64,000 nucleotides of DNA from Pseudorasbora parva (lineage: Eukaryota; Chordata; Actinopteri; Cypriniformes; Gobionidae), in NCBI RefSeq assembly GCF_024679245.1, contig NC_090182.1, positions 29,715,547-29,779,546 on the forward strand, in the 5' to 3' direction. This document shows, piece after piece, positions 58,911 to 64,000 of this stretch (its first letter is position 1; every line of letters begins with the position of its first letter). The notes under the pieces were generated by a model that ran no database searches, was not told where the DNA came from, and was given only the letters and a program-made list of their open reading frames with translations. A program made the translations under genes and the position numbers.

Positions 58911-60490
58911 TTGTTGTTTCATGAGAAGCACCTTTGTAAGAGAAACTCAAGATTCACCTGGGAGTAATTTACCAATTCAGGCCAGATTTAGAAAAAATGT
59001 CTAATGGAAATATAGAAAGTATAGAAATATGCTTGACATATTATGATAACTTGTTCAACCATTTTGCATGTAAAGACTTATGCTATGAGCTTGTGCCTAA
59101 AGGTTGTGGGTGTGAGACTATTCATCAGAGACGCAATATAATACATTTTGATCAACATGACATAAGCAACTGATAGGAAACAACAGAAAATTGTACATAA
59201 TTGTACAAAGCATTATTTGCAACTTGTTCAAAGAAATGAGAAACTGCTTTTTTGATGTGCACAAGTGACACAATAACGTGATAATTGAACAGGTAGTTTT
59301 GAGAATTTCAATTCTGATCTGAGAAATGGACTAAAGCAACTGAGAAAAACTGTAAACTTAGTGCTAAGTAAGTTTGTCTCTACACCTCCCTGAGATCCTG
59401 TGGCTAAAAGACAGAATTATTCAAAGTATTGTAAGGAGACACAGATACCAGAATGCACAGATTCTCCCGGGACTGGAATTTAGAGCACGACTGTAACCAT
59501 CTCCTTTTGTTTTTAAGTGAAAGTCAATGTCGTGGGTCTGAATAACAACAACGGGAACAACTTTTCATCTCAGCTGGATCTGACTGGTTGATACAAACAG
59601 AATATTTGCAGAGGAAAAAGTATAGTATAGTCGAGGCCGTGTAAAATGAACATCACTGAGAGAGGGCCAGAAATGCTCATTCACCCTTATCTGATGTTAA
59701 CTGTATTCCAGCATCAGTCTGCTGGAGATCTATGACCACACACTCAGGCCGATGACCAGAGATGAGCAGCATGTCAGAGGTCCTGTACTGTACCTCCAGA
59801 GGTATGCTGAGATCGCACAGAAACACAGGTCCATCGTTCTCTGTCAGACACTACCATAAAGCCCTGAGGCTCAGGGATACATGGGCGACCAGTGTGATTG
59901 ATGGCTCCTTGTGAGATTAATCTCGATTGAGTCCAGGAAAGTAATGATCTACTGCCTGCTTAGATCCTCATTGCGCAGGACTTAGAGTGCCGCTTCATCA
60001 GTCAGTTGGCTGGACGCCATGCCTCTGGCCCAGTGTGCTAGTTTTAAAAGACAGGTGGTATTTCTACGCTTCTCATCCTCAACTCCAAGTATGATGCATT
60101 TTCTTGTGCAAGAGGAATTGGAAATATATAGCATTAATATATTGTGATGAAGCGTGATCAATAATGTAGGCCTATAAATTGAAAAAAAAAAAGACCATCC
60201 AGCAATATTATAAGGCTGTCCATGTTTTACATTCACTAGAGTGAAGCTTGAATGCACCAGCAAGAAATGGCTTTGTTATGATTTAATGTGAAGAGTGATG
60301 CATGCTAATGCTAATGACTATTTAATAGGGTGACCAGTTGTTCCTGTTCTCGGTTGGAGTTTTTGTTTAGTTTTTTACTGTGCCATTTTTGTTTTGCTTT
60401 TATTGTGCATTCAAAACATTGTGCCATATGCTATTGCTAAAAAGAAAATGATTGCATATAATTGGTAATTTTAATTTAATATTTTCTCAT
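58910..60490. other. intergenic DNA; one weak exon-like segment
   Basis: 59715-59802 is open, preceded by tattccAG and followed by a donor-like AG-GTATGC, and would read ISLLEIYDHTLRPMTRDEQH VRGPVLYLQR when translated in the plus frame. I recognise no family, and the minus strand is open there too, so this is not called as a gene. Confidence 0.25.
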
Positions 60491-60494
60491 GTTT

Positions 60495-60631
60495 AGATGG
60501 ATGGATGGATGGATGGATGGATGGATGGATGGATGGATGGATGGATGGATGGATGGATGGATGGACAGGTAGATAGATGGGTAGATGGATGGACGGATAG
60601 ACAGATGGACGGACGGATGGACGGACGGACC

Positions 60632-60690
<59 letters not shown>

Positions 60691-60839
60691 GGATGGATGG
60701 ATGGATGGATGGATGGATGGATGGATGGATGGATGGATGGATGGATGGATGGACAGATAGAGAGAGAGAGAGGGGGGGCATATGACGGACAGACGGACGG
60801 ATGGAGAGATAGATAGATAGATAGATGGATGGATGGATG

Positions 60840-60938
<99 letters not shown>

Positions 60939-61173
60939 GGACGGACGGACGGACGGACGGACGGACGGACGGACGGACGGACGGACGGACGGACAGATAG
61001 GTGGTGATAGATGGATGGGTAGATGGATGCATTGATGGACAGATAGAGAGAGAGGGGGGGCGTAGGACGGACAGATGGACGGATGGATAGATAGATAGAT
61101 AGATGGATGGATGGATGGATGGATGGATGGATGGATGGATGGATGGATGGATGGATGGATGGATGGATGGATG

Positions 61174-61268
<95 letters not shown>
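60495..61268. repeat. compound GATG/GATA/GACG tetranucleotide tract, ~770 bp
   Basis: Alternating blocks of ATGG, ATAG and ACGG repeats are separated by recurring segments such as agagagagagggggggc (60760 and 61045). That repeated segment shows the tract grew partly by duplication of larger blocks of about 285 bp. Long Ser/Ile/Pro frames in it are artefacts. Confidence 0.97.
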
Positions 61269-61362
61269 TTGATAATGTTCAGTGTTTAGACAAACTGTTC
61301 CTTTTAGCTTTTTTTTTTGCTCGTCTATTAATTTCTTTCCATGAATTTCCCTCATATTGCAG

Positions 61363-61607
61363 CTGATGGTAATGTGGATGTGGGGGCTGTTGAAGGTGGT
61401 GCAGTTATCAGTGGAACAGATGGGACTAAAGTGGACTGTTTTGGGGATGTTATGAAGGTGTCAGAGAGTCATCAGGTAGATGCAGCTGCTGCTGGTGCTC
61501 GTGAGCCATCAGCCAGAGCCGCATGGCTTTTACTGCTCATTACATTCAGCCTAAAAAGTCCACCAGTGAATAATGCCACCAGCATAATACATTTATGCAA
61601 CGAATAA
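61363..61607 (+). CDS. possible orphan terminal exon (unidentified)
   Basis: An acceptor-like ctcatattgcAG precedes an open frame reading [40 protein letters not shown], then a hydrophobic [12 protein letters not shown] and a short tail to TAA (61605). It could be the C-terminus of a membrane or GPI-linked protein, but I cannot name a family, no partner exon was found, and the tail after the hydrophobic stretch is not typical of GPI signals. It may be chance. Confidence 0.3.
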
Positions 61608-61609
61608 TG

Positions 61610-62780
61610 CTGAGGGATTTCAACAGAATTTAGTGAATTAAGAGATTTTAGAGAGTGCAAGGTCAGACAAGCTGGATATATGCCATCTATTGTGTTGTGC
61701 TAACATGCTATTGCTACTGGAGGCTTTATCTGTAGCATTTAAATGTCATTTCAGGGTCTCCAAGAAAACGTTTGACCCTGCTTTTATAATTAGAACGCTT
61801 GACATTCATTTATCCTGACAAAGTGCCACTGTGACATATAAGAGTGATGCTAAAACGCACTTTCAGGCAGATCTAATTAATTTGTTGTTTTACATCACAG
61901 AGACAAGGTGACAAATGATATAACAAGTGGTTCGGGATCCTCTAATTACTTGTGTAATTAAGATTGTAATTAGAGGGTGTTTGACTGCAGACTAGGTGAT
62001 GAAGCTAAGTGGGAATTAACGTTACATTTAGCTATTGGGTACGTATAAGACTCCCATTATCACTGACGCTGAAGAGCTTGATCGACAAGACTTGTTGAGG
62101 CGTTGATGTGATTCACAACTCCAGTGCAAAGTTGTCAATGCAATTTCATACAAAGACCAAAGAAAAATAGTAAGACATTGTATTTTATGTTTGTTTATAT
62201 TGTAGTAAAGCCTAAACTATAGTTATGAATTTTATTAGCAAAATATGAATATATACATTTAAAAGATGAAAATATTTCAGTAGAATGGCTTGAAAAAGTT
62301 GGCATGGTATGAAAAAGGCTTTCATTCCCTTTTGTGATGTATAACTGAATAAACTTCTCAAACAAGAAAATGTTGGGTGGGACTTGACTCGATCATTTGA
62401 CCGTTGTCTCATCTCATGTGAGTCAGAGAAGAGCTGTCAGTGCGAGATAGATGGGAAGTTATTGGCATGTGGAAAAAAGTATGTGCATGGATACATAATT
62501 TATAATAAACCCTGCATCGTTCCATAACAAATAAGAATGGTCTCTTTTGATTTCATGGGTACTTACATTTATTTTAAAGAAGAAACTCCACAGAAAAATA
62601 TTTTTGAAATCATGTAAGATGAATACTTTAAAAAATAAAAAACACTATTTGCAGATATTTTTATATTGGCTTACTCTGTTAAAACCTGGGAATATCAACA
62701 GAATACAATAATTACAATTCATCTCATGATTTGAGGCCATTTTTAGAAAACAGAATGAAACAGTATAGTATACATTTCTG
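61610..62780. other. intergenic DNA with a homeodomain-site cluster
   Basis: No gene seen. At 61943-61977 three TAATTA-type sites lie within 35 bp (ctaattact, gtaattaag, gtaattaga), with further taatta at 61877. This is a candidate regulatory element and is only inferred. Confidence 0.35.
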
Positions 62781-62782
62781 TA

Positions 62783-63185
62783 TGTACCCTGGAAGCCAGC
62801 CGAACTCAGCCCCACCCACAACATTTGAGGTTGAGAGGTTCGGTCTTGACTTGATGTGTTGTGAAGCAACTATGCTCGAACCAGAGCTGTTCGGACCAAT
62901 CAAATTGTCAGGGCGGGCTTTAGTGTTAACAGGCGTTCTGTGTTCCCTCTTGACGCTGTCGTTTACTTGCTTCGTCACTTCCGTTTTTTTTCTCGTGCAC
63001 TGGTTCGCTAGCTAAACAGCAAATCTGAACGATCATATGTCCCGACTGACCGACATGCGGCGACGCCGATTTAACATGTCGAATCGGCTGAAAAACAGCC
63101 GACGAGGACCAACGCCAGCCGATAGTGTGGAACTGTGTGGAACACACCGAGGAAACTTAGTTGGCTTGGTGTGTTCCGGCCTTTA
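62783..63185. repeat. GC-richer interspersed-repeat-like block
   Basis: The block begins agccagccgaactcagcccc and contains a hairpin tcggctgaaaaacagccga at 63084. It resembles a fish MITE by composition, but I could not match the two ends. Confidence 0.35.
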
Positions 63186-63189
63186 GACG

Positions 63190-64000
63190 ATGATGGACAG
63201 ATGATCAACAGTAACGTAATAATTCACTTCACCAAAGAGCTTTTGAGTTGAATTCGTTCTATTCCTAAACTGAGAACTTGTTCATATATGCATTCATCTT
63301 TACTATTACTTTACTATCTCAAACATGATGATCGTGTTGGTAAGTACTCCGTGTATCCTGAAATTCTTTTTACAATACCGGCTGAGGTTGTTTACACTCA
63401 TTTTCTTCTTCTGCTTCTTCCAGTGTGTGTGCAGTTGAGTTCTGCTGTTGCTCAACATACGTCACTTACTCCATTGCTCTGATTGGTTGTAGGTCTATCC
63501 AATTGAATGCAGATGCATTTTCGGCCCTGTTGTACAGGACTTCTCCAGTAGTGGCAAGGCAGGTCACAAGAAAAGGGAAAAACTCTGAATCCTTTTAAAG
63601 GATATTTAATTTTCTTGTCAGGGCATGCTCAAAACAGTGCAACCAGGTTCCATTCACCAAAATTCCATGAAAAAACATCAGAAAAATCAAAGTACAAACA
63701 AAAGTGGAAAAAAGGAAAACAAAACAAAATAAGATTTACATAATGAACGTTACCAAGTTGGCTACAGGCCCAACAGTCACACTTCGTCCTCCTTTGTTCT
63801 AATAATTAGCTTTTTTTATAGTTAAGGCTCCTCCCCTTAAATTCAAACACACCAATGACAGGACAATTTCAATTACACTCTGCATAGCATTTTCAACGTT
63901 TAAACTCCTCCTCCTTTGGGATGGTATAAGTCAAGCTTCCTGTTCGCGGGCCCCTGCTATTAGGGAGTTCCAGGAAGAAGATAAGACAAAGAAAATCATC
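63190..64000. other. window end, nothing firmly recognised
   Basis: No exon motif was found. 63560-64000 is A-rich then C/T-rich, possibly part of a mobile element cut by the window edge. Confidence 0.3.

Noticed and set aside
59715..59802. Exon-like segment with acceptor and donor consensus
   Set aside because: Too short, open on both strands, no recognised family, and its phase does not join the candidate exon at 61363.
60471..61355. 294-residue minus-strand ORF rich in Ser, Ile, Tyr, Leu and Pro
   Set aside because: It is the translation of the tetranucleotide repeat tract; other frames across it are equally open.

Overview
This window is vertebrate nuclear DNA, most likely from a cyprinid (carp-like) fish. 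It is AT-rich, with GT-AG introns, long CA/TA/GATA microsatellites and a dense layer of DNA transposons: Tc1/mariner, hAT, THAP-coding TTAA-target elements, and MITEs of types familiar from zebrafish and carp. DIRS and LINE relics and one solo LTR are also present. All calls come from reading the sequence; no database search was run.

Two host genes are clear, head to head about 1 kb apart. pin4 (parvulin-type prolyl isomerase) is on the minus strand: exon 1 at 8512-8548, exon 2 at 8067-8137, exon 3 at 2542-2661, with the 3' exon(s) beyond the left edge. Its introns hold a 1.9-kb hAT element, a palindromic mariner-type MITE with a Tc1 element inside it, and a 1.4-kb foldback. On the plus strand is a NIMA-related (NEK) kinase gene, possibly the fish gene called nek12. 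Its coding parts are 9602-9660, 27795-28852, 29788-29988 and 30578-30735, which would total 491 codons.

The most striking object is an 18,126-bp element (9661-27786) inside the first coding exon of that kinase, in the glycine-rich loop. It is flanked by a perfect 8-bp target-site duplication (gtaatgtt) and bounded by nearly identical terminal inverted repeats of about 0.75 kb. Inside these, a ~177-bp satellite forms about 21 copies on the left and about 31 copies in the opposite orientation on the right. The centre is a mosaic: a LINE truncated by a DIRS-type tyrosine-recombinase retrotransposon, which itself carries a LINE fragment and a solo LTR with a 4-bp duplication. No transposase is visible, so it looks like a giant non-autonomous foldback-type transposon. 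Its architecture recalls Drosophila FB/Galileo elements, but its superfamily is unassigned.

From 30.7 kb to the right end I find no certain gene. The region contains three copies of one TTAA-flanked palindromic MITE (one also at 28.9 kb counted here), other TTAA elements, a THAP-domain transposon relic invaded by a hAT element with a tRNA-like segment, an L1/Tx1-type LINE relic, several decayed Tc1 copies, tRNA-like direct repeats, and simple repeats including a ~770-bp GATG/GATA/GACG tract. Between them lie stretches with no recognisable repeat that might hold regulatory DNA. One possible orphan terminal exon lies at 61363-61607.
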